Positions 1 through 8,223 of a DNA stretch of 43,187 bases are shown in pieces; position 1 is the first letter of the stretch, and every line of letters begins with the position of its first letter. Origin of the DNA: an uncultured SAR86 cluster bacterium. Lineage in GTDB: Bacteria; Pseudomonadota; Gammaproteobacteria; Magnimaribacterales; Magnimaribacteraceae. The notes under the pieces are model-generated. The model worked only from the letters and a program-made list of their open reading frames with translations. It ran no database searches and was not told the DNA's origin. The translations under genes were made by a program, and so were the position numbers. The DNA lies in the NCBI GenBank assembly GCA_902532015.1, contig CACAGI010000011.1:1-43187 (forward strand). The letters run 5' to 3'.

Positions 1-693
1 GATGAAGAAAAGACCGAAAATACACTTGAAGCTTTTCAATACTCTGCAGACTTAGGTTTTGTTTTTATGGAAACAGATGTGCAATCAACTTTAGATGGCA
101 AAGTAGTTATATTTCATGATGAGACTCTTGAGAGAGTAGCAGGTATAAATAAAAAAGTAAGTCAACTAACTTTTCAAGAGATTAAAAAAATAGATTTGAT
201 TAATGGAGGAAAAATACCATCCCTTGAAGAGGCTCTTTCTTCTTTTCCAAATCTTCGATTTAACATTGATATAAAAGTAGATTGTGCTGTAGAAGAGACA
301 ATTACGATAGTTAAAAATCATCATGCTTTAAACAGGGTTTGTCTGGCTGCTTTTTCTACAAATAGATTAAACCGCATAAGACATTTAACTGGTTCAGATT
401 TATGTTCATCTATGGGTCAGGCAGAAGTTGTTAAGTTGTTATTAAGCTCTTATGGCTTAAACTTTAAAGCATCTCCTGGGTTTTGTGCTCAAGTACCAGT
501 ATCTCAATTTGGAATACCGATTGTTACGAAAAAATTTATTAAGAAAGTTCATGATCTTAATAAGTTAATCCATGTATGGACTATCGATGAAACTGAAGAA
601 ATGTATAGATTAATAGATTTAGGAGTAGATGGTTTAATGACCGATAAACCCACTGTCTTAAAAGAAGCTTTAGTTGCTAGAAATTTATTTTAG
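1..693 (+). CDS. Glycerophosphodiester phosphodiesterase, 5'-truncated by window
   Basis: Hydrolyses glycerophosphodiesters to glycerol-3-phosphate and an alcohol. The frame is open from base 1, so the N-terminus, including the usual HRG motif, lies outside the window; 230 residues are visible. Family motifs seen: ENTLEAF near the start, the metal/catalytic ETDV (fragment residues 24-27) followed by TLDGKVVIFHDETLER, and a C-terminal VWTIDE and GVDGLMTDKP typical of the GDPD TIM barrel. An internal ATG at position 67 is too late to be the true start because it would remove ENTLEAF. The stop overlaps the stop of the convergent MFS gene by 4 nt. Assignment to the family is firm; substrate is not determined. 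Confidence 0.9.
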   Translation, partial: DEEKTENTLEAFQYSADLGFVFMETDVQSTLDGKVVIFHDETLERVAGINKKVSQLTFQEIKKIDLINGGKIPSLEEALSSFPNLRFNIDIKVDCAVEETITIVKNHHALNRVCLAAFSTNRLNRIRHLTGSDLCSSMGQAEVVKLLLSSYGLNFKASPGFCAQVPVSQFGIPIVTKKFIKKVHDLNKLIHVWTIDETEEMYRLIDLGVDGLMTDKPTVLKEALVARNLF

Positions 694-1940
694 TTATCAG
701 GAACTTTCCAAAGAAGGATTAAACCTGGTATGAATAAAATTAATAAACTCAATATCCCTATACTTGGCCTTCCTGTTAATAAAGCTATTCCTGAAACCAT
801 GAATGGTCCTAAGAATACTGAAGATTTACCTATAAAATTATAAAAACCAAAAAACTCTGCTGCTTTGTCTTGAGGAATGAGGTTACTAAAATAAGACCTA
901 CTAATCGCCTGAACCCCTCCTTGAACAAGACCTATAATTCCAGCAACTATAAAGAATTCAGTAGCAGTATCCATTTGGGAACTAAATAAAACTACTCCAA
1001 TATATACAATAATTGCAAAGGTAAGAGACTCTTTATAGCCAAACTTATCAGCGTAAAAACCAAATACTAGAGTGGCTGGAAAACCAACAAACTGAGTTAA
1101 TAAAAGAGCACTAATCATTGAGGAAGCTGATAATCCAATATCTGAGCCATACGATGTAGCCATCCTTATGATTGTGTCAACGCCATCCATATATAAGAAG
1201 TATGCTAATAAAAAAATTACTACTTTTTTATAATTTCTTACAGATTTAGCAGTATTTAAAAGATTGGTGAATGCCGCAGTGACAATATTATTATTTTCTT
1301 TTTCTACGAGGTCACTAGTTTCTTTCACATATAAAAGTAAAGGTATTGAAAATATAAACCACCAAATTGCCACACTCAAGAATGACCAAAGCACTGCATC
1401 AGCTGGGCCGGAAAGTCCAAACCAGTGAGGGTATATATACATAGCTACGTTAAGAAGAAATAAAAGACCTCCTCCTAAATAGCCTAATGAAAAACCAAGT
1501 GAAGAAGTTCTATTTCTTTCATCAGGAGAAGACACTGAAACTATCAAAGCATCATAAAAAATATTTCCTCCTGAAAATCCTATAACACCTAGACCATAAA
1601 AAACGACAGCTAGTTTCCATGAGCTTTCAGGAATAAAGAATAAATATCCTGTGGCTAATATGCCAAGAGCAGCAAATATAAATAAAAATCTCTTTTTAGT
1701 CTTACCTGCATCCGCGATGGCTCCTAATATTGGAGCGCTTATAGCTATCAATAAGCCTATTAAAGAATTTACGGAGCCTATTATGAACGTGCTTTCAGCA
1801 GCTTCTAAGTCACCTGCCCAGAAGGATTTAAAGAAGATTGGGAAAAAACCAGCCATAACGGTAGTTGCAAACCCTGAGTTAGCCCAATCGTAAAAAGCCC
1901 ACTTCCAAGCATTTTTAGATAATTTTCTTTGACCTGCCAT
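690..1940 (-). CDS. MFS transporter, UMF1 (Atg22-like) family
   Basis: Predicted 416-residue inner-membrane permease with about 11-12 hydrophobic segments. The N-terminal WAFYDWANSGFATTV (residues 14-28) is the hallmark of the UMF1/Atg22-like branch of the major facilitator superfamily, and QGGVQAISRSYFSNLIP with EFFGFYNFIGKSS near residues 340-370 is the second conserved block. Members are usually annotated as MFS transporters of unknown substrate; yeast Atg22 exports amino acids from vacuoles, which is only a loose hint here. It converges on the GDPD gene with a 4-nt overlap and is divergent from the small membrane peptide at 1983. I see no strong Shine-Dalgarno before the ATG. Confidence 0.88.
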   Translation of the reverse strand: MAGQRKLSKNAWKWAFYDWANSGFATTVMAGFFPIFFKSFWAGDLEAAESTFIIGSVNSLIGLLIAISAPILGAIADAGKTKKRFLFIFAALGILATGYLFFIPESSWKLAVVFYGLGVIGFSGGNIFYDALIVSVSSPDERNRTSSLGFSLGYLGGGLLFLLNVAMYIYPHWFGLSGPADAVLWSFLSVAIWWFIFSIPLLLYVKETSDLVEKENNNIVTAAFTNLLNTAKSVRNYKKVVIFLLAYFLYMDGVDTIIRMATSYGSDIGLSASSMISALLLTQFVGFPATLVFGFYADKFGYKESLTFAIIVYIGVVLFSSQMDTATEFFIVAGIIGLVQGGVQAISRSYFSNLIPQDKAAEFFGFYNFIGKSSVFLGPFMVSGIALLTGRPSIGILSLLILFIPGLILLWKVPDN

Positions 1941-1982
1941 ATACTAATAAAGAATAATAACCTTTTTAAAGGGAGTAATTAA

Positions 1983-2093
1983 ATGGAAGAAGATAAGAAG
2001 TTATATAAATACATGGCTATTTTTGCAGGCATTATAGCTGTGGTTGTAATTGGCCAGATCATTTTAGCTAATTACTTACAATCAATTTATTAA
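1983..2093 (+). CDS. Small single-TM membrane peptide, 36 aa
   Basis: A short reading frame preceded by a good Shine-Dalgarno, GGGAG at 1971-1975, 7 nt before the ATG. The product begins MEEDKKLYKYM, then has one strongly hydrophobic helix (about residues 11-30, AIFAGIIAVVVIGQIILA) and a short polar tail ending in QSIY. The charged N-terminus followed by a single TM suggests an inner-membrane anchored peptide. It lies 42 nt from the divergent MFS gene and 27 nt before nitronate monooxygenase, so it may be co-transcribed with the latter. I do not recognise a family. The ribosome-binding site and the clean polar-TM-polar layout are the support; no homology is claimed. Confidence 0.55.
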   Translation: MEEDKKLYKYMAIFAGIIAVVVIGQIILANYLQSIY

Positions 2094-2120
2094 TAATATA
2101 TAAAAAAAGAGGTATATAAG

Positions 2121-3260
2121 ATGAATTCAAAAATATGTGAATTACTGGATATAGAGTTTCCTTTAGTTGCTTTTACACACTGTAGAGATGTAGTAGTGGC
2201 AGTTTCTAAAGCTGGTGGGTGTGGTGTTCTTGGTGCTGTAGGAATGTCACCTGAAATGTTAGAACAAGAATTGAAATGGATAGATGAACACATCGATGGG
2301 AAGCCTTATGGGGTAGATGTTCTAATCCCCAATAAGATGGTAGGAAAAGATGAAAAGTTTGATGCTGAAAAATTAGTAGGAATGATTCCTCAAGAATATG
2401 CTGATTTCAGAGCGGATGTATTAGAAAACCATGACATACCCTCTCCTGAACTAAGAAACATAGATACTGGCGGATCAGGTTTTGCAGCTAATACTCAATC
2501 TGGGGGAGCTAAGGCACTTTTAGATGTTGCATTCAATCACCCTATAAAGCTTATCGCCAATGCTTTGGGCGTACCACCAGACTGGATGCTTAAGATGGGA
2601 AAAGATAATGATGTGAAAGTAGCAGCACTTCTTGGAACTGCACAACACGCAATTAATCAAGTCGAGGCAGGAGTAGATATTTTAGTTGTTTCTGGAACAG
2701 AGGCTGGAGGTCATTGTGGAAGCGTCTCAACTATGGTACTTATCCCTGAAGTTTATGAAGCTATACAACCTTATGGTGATGTCCCTATTTTAGCAGCTGG
2801 AGGTATTGTTACAGGTAAGCAAATGGCAGCAGCTATGACCATGGGAGCTTCTGGAGCTTGGTGTGGTTCGGTATGGTTAACAACAGTTGAATCAGAAATT
2901 CATCCAATTGTGAAAGAAAAAATGATTGCAGCTAATTCTAGCCAGACAGTAAGGTCAAGAAGCAGAACTGGAAAACATTCTAGGCAACTTGTCTCTCCAT
3001 GGACTGATGCTTGGGAATCAGACAAGGCTCCAGACCCTCTACCAATGCCACTACAACCTATGGTAGCTGAGCCAGCTTTAGCTAAGGTTAATAAACTGGC
3101 TGAAGGTGGTCATGATGGTGCAAAGGGTCTAGCTACTCACTGGGTAGGACAAGGTGTAGGTCTAATGAATGCAAGTATTTCTGCAAGCGATGTAGTTCAA
3201 GAGTTTAAGGAAGACTTTATTACAGCTTATGAAAGGCTAAATGGATTCGTAGAAGACTAA
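2121..3260 (+). CDS. Nitronate monooxygenase (2-nitropropane dioxygenase family)
   Basis: FMN-dependent TIM-barrel enzyme of 379 residues, of the family that oxidises nitronates such as propionate-3-nitronate. Visible features are the N-terminal ELLDIEFPLV and GGCGVLGAVG segments, the flavin and active-site loop SGTEAGGHCGSVST with the expected catalytic His198, and the phosphate-binding AAGGIVTGKQMAAAMTMGA and GAWCGSVWL. The C-terminal part carries TGKHSRQLVSPWTDAW, seen in the longer proteobacterial members. RBS is AGAGG upstream of the ATG. It ends convergently with the PhyH gene, overlapping by 4 nt. Many members are annotated only by family, so the true substrate is uncertain. Confidence 0.9.
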   Translation: MNSKICELLDIEFPLVAFTHCRDVVVAVSKAGGCGVLGAVGMSPEMLEQELKWIDEHIDGKPYGVDVLIPNKMVGKDEKFDAEKLVGMIPQEYADFRADVLENHDIPSPELRNIDTGGSGFAANTQSGGAKALLDVAFNHPIKLIANALGVPPDWMLKMGKDNDVKVAALLGTAQHAINQVEAGVDILVVSGTEAGGHCGSVSTMVLIPEVYEAIQPYGDVPILAAGGIVTGKQMAAAMTMGASGAWCGSVWLTTVESEIHPIVKEKMIAANSSQTVRSRSRTGKHSRQLVSPWTDAWESDKAPDPLPMPLQPMVAEPALAKVNKLAEGGHDGAKGLATHWVGQGVGLMNASISASDVVQEFKEDFITAYERLNGFVED

Positions 3261-4069
3261 ACTCTAGATCCGTTTTTTAGCACAAAGTATTGACGAGATT
3301 CTTCATTCACTTCTTCAGATAGTGAATGCGATATTAATCTCTTAGATCCTTCAGGCGCATACTGAAGAATGTAAGCTTTCCTTATACCGTTATTAAGATT
3401 TGGACCTGTTCGATGTGGGGTTAAGGAAGAAAAAACTGCTATGCTTCCAGCTTTAAGAGGAAGTGTTACAGAGTCAGATGAATCTAAAGGAATTTCATAA
3501 CCTATATCAGTCATTTCATGATGTAAAGTTCCTTTTTTATGCAAGCCCGACATTACACAAGGGCAGCCATTTGTTTCATCAGTATCAGTTAATGCGAGCC
3601 AGCATGTTAGGTAAGCTTGGGGTTCAATAAACGTATAACCGTTATCTTGGTGCCATGGAAATTCATCTTTAGTTCCAGGTTTTTTATACACCGCTTGATC
3701 CCAATAGAGTCTAACATTATCTCCTATCAGGTCCTTACATATACCTGCAAAAACTTGGTGTTTACTAAATTCTTTTAATTCTTCAGATTGAGTAACTAAA
3801 TGCGTGGTAAATGTAATCTCTTCAGCCCGACTTATAAAGTACTTGCCTCCATCTAACCCTTTTAAAGCTTCAGTGACGTTGAATTCAAAAGGGTCTATTT
3901 TTTCTAAAACTTTTTCTATTTCTTCAGATGTAAAAGCATCTTCAACGACAGTATATCCATTTTCATCAAAACTTTTGATCTGTTCAGGGCTTAAGAACTC
4001 ATATGGGCCATCTGGCATAGACCATTCAAAGCCTTTATTATTGTCATGAACCTTCACTTCTTGAGTCAT
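3257..4069 (-). CDS. Phytanoyl-CoA dioxygenase (PhyH) family protein
   Basis: A 270-residue Fe(II)/2-oxoglutarate-dependent oxygenase with a double-stranded beta-helix core. The iron triad is visible: His140 and Asp142 in PWHQDNGYTF and His219 in LTPHRTGPN, with an arginine shortly after (NNGIRKAY) that would bind 2-oxoglutarate. The N-terminus SPEQIKSFDENGYTVVEDAF is typical of PhyH proteins. It is the last gene of a five-gene minus-strand run and starts 2 nt after the stop of the dihydroorotase-like gene, so translation is probably coupled. The family hydroxylates very different small molecules (acyl-CoAs, ectoine, halogenated natural products), so substrate is open. Confidence 0.88.
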   Translation of the reverse strand: MTQEVKVHDNNKGFEWSMPDGPYEFLSPEQIKSFDENGYTVVEDAFTSEEIEKVLEKIDPFEFNVTEALKGLDGGKYFISRAEEITFTTHLVTQSEELKEFSKHQVFAGICKDLIGDNVRLYWDQAVYKKPGTKDEFPWHQDNGYTFIEPQAYLTCWLALTDTDETNGCPCVMSGLHKKGTLHHEMTDIGYEIPLDSSDSVTLPLKAGSIAVFSSLTPHRTGPNLNNGIRKAYILQYAPEGSKRLISHSLSEEVNEESRQYFVLKNGSRV

Positions 4070-4071
4070 AA

Positions 4072-5403
4072 TTATCTATTGAACTCTAATTGAACACCCT
4101 GATTAAATTCTAAGATCTTTCCTTCATTATAAACCAAATTTCCATTCACAAAGGTGCTAACAACTTTTGAATTAAAAGTGTCTCCTTCAAAAGGAGACCA
4201 TCCACAAAAGTAACTAACATTTTCTCTGGAAACAGATTGAGGTGAATCAAGATCAACCAAAGCTAAATCAGCCCAATACCCTTCCCTAATGTAACCTCTA
4301 TCTATGATTTTAAACCTATCGGCAACTTTATGAGATAGATAATATGGCAAATCTTTTAACGAATAAACACCTTCTTTAACAAGCTCTAGAAGAACTAACA
4401 GTGTATGTTGCACACTTGGCATTCCAGAGGGACATTCCATGTAGTCATTTGATTTACCTTCCAATAAGTGTGGTGCATGATCAGTAGCTACGTAGTCTAT
4501 ATAACCTTCCAACAAAGCTTTTCTTAATGCTTCTCTATCTGACATTTCTTTTATGGATGGATTACATTTAATTAGAGTGCCTTTTGTTTCATAGTCCTCT
4601 CTTGAGAAGTATAAATGTGGCACACACACTTCTGCTGTTATTAATTTTTCATTTATGGGTTTATTTGAAAATAATGAAATCTCATCTTCAGTAGTAATGT
4701 GTAATATATGCAAGTTTGCTTTATGTTTTTCAGCCAATTCAACTGCTTTTTTAGAAGATTTCAAACAACAATCGCGAGATCTGATTTCGGCATGCATATC
4801 TGCAGGGATCTTGGGTCCGTATTTATCAAGATATTTTTCTTCTAAGTCTTTAATCATAGGGGTGTCTTCACAATGTGTTGTTATTATGACCGGAGATTCT
4901 TTAAAAAGGTTATTTAGGCTATCTTCATTATCAACAAGCAAATTTCCAGTTGAAGCTCCCATGAATATTTTTATGCCACAAACTTCTTTAGGATTGATGG
5001 CCTTAATTTCGTCAATATTGGTGTTAGAAGTTCCCATATAGAATGAAAAGTTTGCTGAAGCATTTTGTTCAGCTATGGATATTTTTTCTTTCCATAATTC
5101 TAAATTTAAAGTTGGAGGTAATACATTTGGCATATCCATAAATGAAGTAGTGCCGCCTGCAATTGCAGACAAGGATTCACTTTTTATATTTCCGCGCTCA
5201 GTTAATCCGGGTTCTCTGAAATGAACTTGGTCATCAATAATCCCTGGCATTAGATATAACCCAGCTGCATCTATAACATCACCTTGAGACTCTATAGAAC
5301 TAGCAATTTTAGCAATCCTTCCATTTTCTATGAGGATGTCAGATTCATAAATTGCCCCTTCATTAACAATATTGCAATTCTTGATGGTAGTTTTTTTTGT
5401 CAA
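4072..5403 (-). CDS. Dihydroorotase / cyclic amidohydrolase
   Basis: A 443-residue metal-dependent amidohydrolase of the dihydroorotase-allantoinase-hydantoinase group. Seen: PGIIDDQVHFREPGLTERG (residues 53-71), GIKIFMGASTGNL with the lysine expected to be carbamylated, THCED, LHILHITT and the late TDHAPHLLEGK. The overall pattern fits class I dihydroorotase. The usual D-x-H-x-H metal motif reads D-D-Q-V-H, so the first histidine is Gln59; from memory the same variant occurs in Bacteroidetes-type dihydroorotases. Its start overlaps the TauD stop by 4 nt. Setting among dioxygenases and another amidohydrolase leaves room for a catabolic cyclic amidase rather than pyrimidine synthesis. Confidence 0.82.
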   Translation of the reverse strand: MTKKTTIKNCNIVNEGAIYESDILIENGRIAKIASSIESQGDVIDAAGLYLMPGIIDDQVHFREPGLTERGNIKSESLSAIAGGTTSFMDMPNVLPPTLNLELWKEKISIAEQNASANFSFYMGTSNTNIDEIKAINPKEVCGIKIFMGASTGNLLVDNEDSLNNLFKESPVIITTHCEDTPMIKDLEEKYLDKYGPKIPADMHAEIRSRDCCLKSSKKAVELAEKHKANLHILHITTEDEISLFSNKPINEKLITAEVCVPHLYFSREDYETKGTLIKCNPSIKEMSDREALRKALLEGYIDYVATDHAPHLLEGKSNDYMECPSGMPSVQHTLLVLLELVKEGVYSLKDLPYYLSHKVADRFKIIDRGYIREGYWADLALVDLDSPQSVSRENVSYFCGWSPFEGDTFNSKVVSTFVNGNLVYNEGKILEFNQGVQLEFNR

Positions 5404-6185
5404 AATGGTTTGCTCCCTGCAGTTGTGATTCTGTGCATAGTTCTTTTCTTACCACCGTATCCATGTTCGGCATAATGCAGAACACATCTATTATCCCATA
5501 CTACCAGATCACCTTGCGACCATTTATGTCTATAAATATATTTTTTATCACATGAGTGCTCATAGAGCTTACCTAAAGTTTCTTGAGACTTTATTGAATC
5601 CAAACCTTTTATACCTTTTACAAATGCTTCTGTAATGTAAAGAGCTTTTCTTTGACTTGCAGGGTGCGTTCTAAAAACTGGATGTTCTACTTCCTTTTCA
5701 TCCTTTTTATCTCCACCTGCTAAAATTAATACACCTAAATTACTATGAATAGCTGTTCTATTTTCTAGTTCCTCTCTCAAAGATTCGTCTAAACCTTCAT
5801 ATGCAAGATATTGATTTGAAAATAAGGTATCCCCTCCTTCGTCAGGAATTTCAAGGGAGTACAACAAAGTTACATCGGGTGGCTCTTTTTCAAAAGTTAC
5901 ATCAGAGTGCCAATGGGCATTTGTATGATACTTTTCTCCTAAATTCTGAATTTGAATTATCTCTGGATGACCTTCAATGCCCTTAAACACAGGATGTATT
6001 AGAGGCTGACCCCAAATTAAAGCAATTTTGCTTAGGCTTATTGGATCAAGGTCCTGGTTCTTGAATATTAAAACTGAATGCTTCAAGAATGCTTCTATAA
6101 TTTTATCGGTAGGTATATTGTTGCCAATACTTAAATCTATACCTGTTATTTCTGCACCTACTGGTCCAACCTTCTCTACGTTCAT
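5400..6185 (-). CDS. TauD/TfdA family dioxygenase
   Basis: A 261-residue 2-oxoglutarate- and Fe(II)-dependent dioxygenase. The metal motif is His93-x-Asp95 in NAHWHSDVTF, followed by the family's conserved PPDVTLLYSLEIPDEGGDTLF. The C-terminal DLVVWDNRCVLHYAEH supplies the distal histidine, and RTMHRIT carries the cosubstrate-binding arginine. This matches the taurine/alpha-ketoglutarate dioxygenase fold at typical length. The gene is 12 nt downstream of the small Smr gene and its stop overlaps the next start by 4 nt, indicating one operon. No sulfonate uptake genes are adjacent, so taurine is not implied. Confidence 0.9.
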   Translation of the reverse strand: MNVEKVGPVGAEITGIDLSIGNNIPTDKIIEAFLKHSVLIFKNQDLDPISLSKIALIWGQPLIHPVFKGIEGHPEIIQIQNLGEKYHTNAHWHSDVTFEKEPPDVTLLYSLEIPDEGGDTLFSNQYLAYEGLDESLREELENRTAIHSNLGVLILAGGDKKDEKEVEHPVFRTHPASQRKALYITEAFVKGIKGLDSIKSQETLGKLYEHSCDKKYIYRHKWSQGDLVVWDNRCVLHYAEHGYGGKKRTMHRITTAGSKPF

Positions 6186-6197
6186 TACTTTTTTATA

Positions 6198-6422
6198 CTA
6201 GAGTTTATAAACCTTAATTTGACCATATTCATTTCCAGATCCTTCTCTATAATCTGATTTGGATCTTTCTAAAACGTCTTTGACAAGATTGATCATCTTA
6301 CCGCTATTTCCACAAATTATAGTTAGTGGTATTTCTTCTTGTTTGAGATATATGAAATTTTCTACTATCAAATCTACTTCATGATGTTTTACACCATGAA
6401 GATCTAGAATGTGTGAGCTCAC
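6198..6422 (-). CDS. Minimal Smr-domain protein, 74 aa
   Basis: A very short protein that resembles a bare Smr (small MutS-related) domain: LDLHGVKHHEVDLIVENFI at residues 7-25 matches the LDLHG...EA...FI signature, IICGNSGKMINLVKDVL takes the place of the usual ITGKG...L...V loop, and the C-terminus GQIKVYKL gives the last strand. Smr domains are nucleases or nucleic-acid binders. The glycine-rich loop reads CGNSG rather than TGKG, so catalytic activity is doubtful. The start is GTG, placed directly after the TAA of the amidohydrolase with no gap, so it relies on translational coupling. Why it sits in a metabolic operon is unclear. Confidence 0.72.
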   Translation of the reverse strand: MSSHILDLHGVKHHEVDLIVENFIYLKQEEIPLTIICGNSGKMINLVKDVLERSKSDYREGSGNEYGQIKVYKL

Positions 6423-8126
6423 TTAGTGCAGATTCCTGATAAGTTTTCCGTTAAGTAAACCGGTTGGTTCTCCATCTTTAAATGCAACCTCTCCCGAAAC
6501 TATTGTGTACTCATAGCCTGAAGCCTTTTGTACTAACCTTCTTCCTCCAGCTGGCAGATCATTAATTATTTCTGGTTCATGTAATGTTAAATTTTCATAG
6601 TCAATTATGTTTATGTCTGCTTTATAACCTTCCTCAAGAATTCCTCTATCGTTAATTCCTAGAAGTTGAGCTGTTTCAGATGTTTGCATCTTTATAGTAG
6701 TTTCCAAAGGAATTTTAGCTCCTCTTTTTCTGTCTCTAGACCAGTGTTGTATTAAAGTAGTAGGAAAACTGGCATCACTTATTGCGCCACAATGTGCTCC
6801 AGCATCGCCTAATCCTGAAATAGTAAAAGGATGCTTCAACATTTTTTCTACAAAACTAAGATCTCCGGGTTGATAATTGAAAAGAGGATGGTAGATGAGA
6901 GCTCTTCCGTCTTTTTCTAACATCATATCGTAAGCAATTTCTGCAGGTGTTTTATCCTCTTTTTTTGCTTCCGCTAGAAATGAGTCTTCTGGATCAGGTT
7001 CATAATTGGCAGGATCTCCAAGTCTAAACATTTTATTATAAGAAGTAACTATCTCATCAACTAAAGGGTTAATTGAAATGGGCTCTTCTGACAGTATCTT
7101 TTTTTTCATTTCAGGATCACTTAAAGCTTTGACCTTTTCTTCAAGTTTAAGTGAAGCTAACTGTTGAAAAGATGGATAAAAAAGAAATGGATTTAAGGTA
7201 GCAGTTAAGCCCATGAGAATGCCTGTAGCTCTCGGAGGTACTTGGCCATACATATCAATGCCTTCTTCTTGTGCATCTTCAATCCCATCAAGCAATTGAT
7301 GCCACCAATCTGGTCTAGCATCTTGTTGCTCTACGGTTATAGAAATTGGTCTTTTAGATTCTTTTGACATGGATTTGAAAATATCGAATTCCTCTTCAAA
7401 ATTGTAAAAATCAGATATTCCCTGCAGTACACCTTGATTTAATTCACCTAGAGACTTGGCTATCTCTACTAATTCCCTTTTATGCGCCGTAATGCTTGGG
7501 GTTAATTTTCCCTCTACATCACTATGTTTTTCAGTTCTAGATGTAGTGAATCCATAAGCACCAGCTTGTATAGCTTCCTTTACTATAGCTTTCATTCTAG
7601 ATATTTCTTCTTCTGTTGCTGGTTCATGATTAATACCCCTCTCGCCCATAACATATGCCCTAACTGCTCCATGAGGGATTTGTGTTCCAACATCTATTGC
7701 TAAAGGTTTTTTTTCCAATACATCTAAGTATTCTGGAAAAGTTTCCCAATCCCATTCAATGCCCTCATGCAAGGCAGTCCCTGGTATATCTTCTACTCCT
7801 TCCATCAAGCCAATAAGCCAATCTCGCTGTTCAGGCTTACAAGGCGAGAAACCTACTCCACAATTGCCTGTTACGATTGTTGTAACTCCATGGTAAGTAG
7901 AGGATCTTAAATACGGGTCCCACGTTACCTGTCCATCAAAGTGGGTGTGTATATCGACGAATCCAGGTGTTACTATTTTGCCTTTTGCATCAATAACTTT
8001 CTTGGCACTCCCATCTATATCTCCAATTTTAGATATCTTTTCACCATTTACAGCAAGGTCAGCTATATAAGCCTCGCCGCCTTTACCGTCATAAATTAAG
8101 CCATTTTTTATTAGTAAGTCATACAT
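6423..8126 (-). CDS. N-acyl-D-amino-acid deacylase-like amidohydrolase
   Basis: A metal-dependent amidohydrolase of the D-aminoacylase/amidohydrolase-3 type, 567 residues from the chosen start. Seen: the N-terminal beta-sandwich YDLLIKNGLIYDGKGG, the metal motif PGFVDIHTHFDGQVTWDP, TTIVTGNCGVGFSPC, GLGDAGAHCGAISDASF with the late metal/acid residues, and the C-terminal GILEEGYKADINIIDYE. It is longer than classic D-aminoacylase (about 480). I chose ATG at 8126 (GGA 7 nt upstream) over a TTG four codons earlier at 8138, because the protein then begins directly at the conserved beta-sandwich. It is the first gene of the five-gene operon ending at 3257. Exact substrate is unknown. Confidence 0.86.
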   Translation of the reverse strand: MYDLLIKNGLIYDGKGGEAYIADLAVNGEKISKIGDIDGSAKKVIDAKGKIVTPGFVDIHTHFDGQVTWDPYLRSSTYHGVTTIVTGNCGVGFSPCKPEQRDWLIGLMEGVEDIPGTALHEGIEWDWETFPEYLDVLEKKPLAIDVGTQIPHGAVRAYVMGERGINHEPATEEEISRMKAIVKEAIQAGAYGFTTSRTEKHSDVEGKLTPSITAHKRELVEIAKSLGELNQGVLQGISDFYNFEEEFDIFKSMSKESKRPISITVEQQDARPDWWHQLLDGIEDAQEEGIDMYGQVPPRATGILMGLTATLNPFLFYPSFQQLASLKLEEKVKALSDPEMKKKILSEEPISINPLVDEIVTSYNKMFRLGDPANYEPDPEDSFLAEAKKEDKTPAEIAYDMMLEKDGRALIYHPLFNYQPGDLSFVEKMLKHPFTISGLGDAGAHCGAISDASFPTTLIQHWSRDRKRGAKIPLETTIKMQTSETAQLLGINDRGILEEGYKADINIIDYENLTLHEPEIINDLPAGGRRLVQKASGYEYTIVSGEVAFKDGEPTGLLNGKLIRNLH

Positions 8127-8166
8127 AATTAAATCCAATTATTAAATCTGATATAGTATCGCTCCC

Positions 8167-8191
8167 TAAATTCTAATATATAGAGAATTTA
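8167..8191. repeat. Small inverted repeat in divergent intergenic region
   Basis: TAAATTCT at 8167-8174 pairs with AGAATTTA at 8184-8191 across a 9-nt spacer, between the divergent amidohydrolase and zinc protease genes. It could be an operator or simply AT-rich chance symmetry; nothing about the sequence identifies a regulator. Confidence 0.25.
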
Positions 8192-8223
8192 CTAGAAACA
8201 ATAATAACTAGAATTATAACAAT

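Noticed and set aside
8127-8138. TTG start four codons upstream for the amidohydrolase
   Set aside because: ATG at 8126 has a Shine-Dalgarno-like GGA at suitable spacing and begins right at the conserved N-terminal strand.
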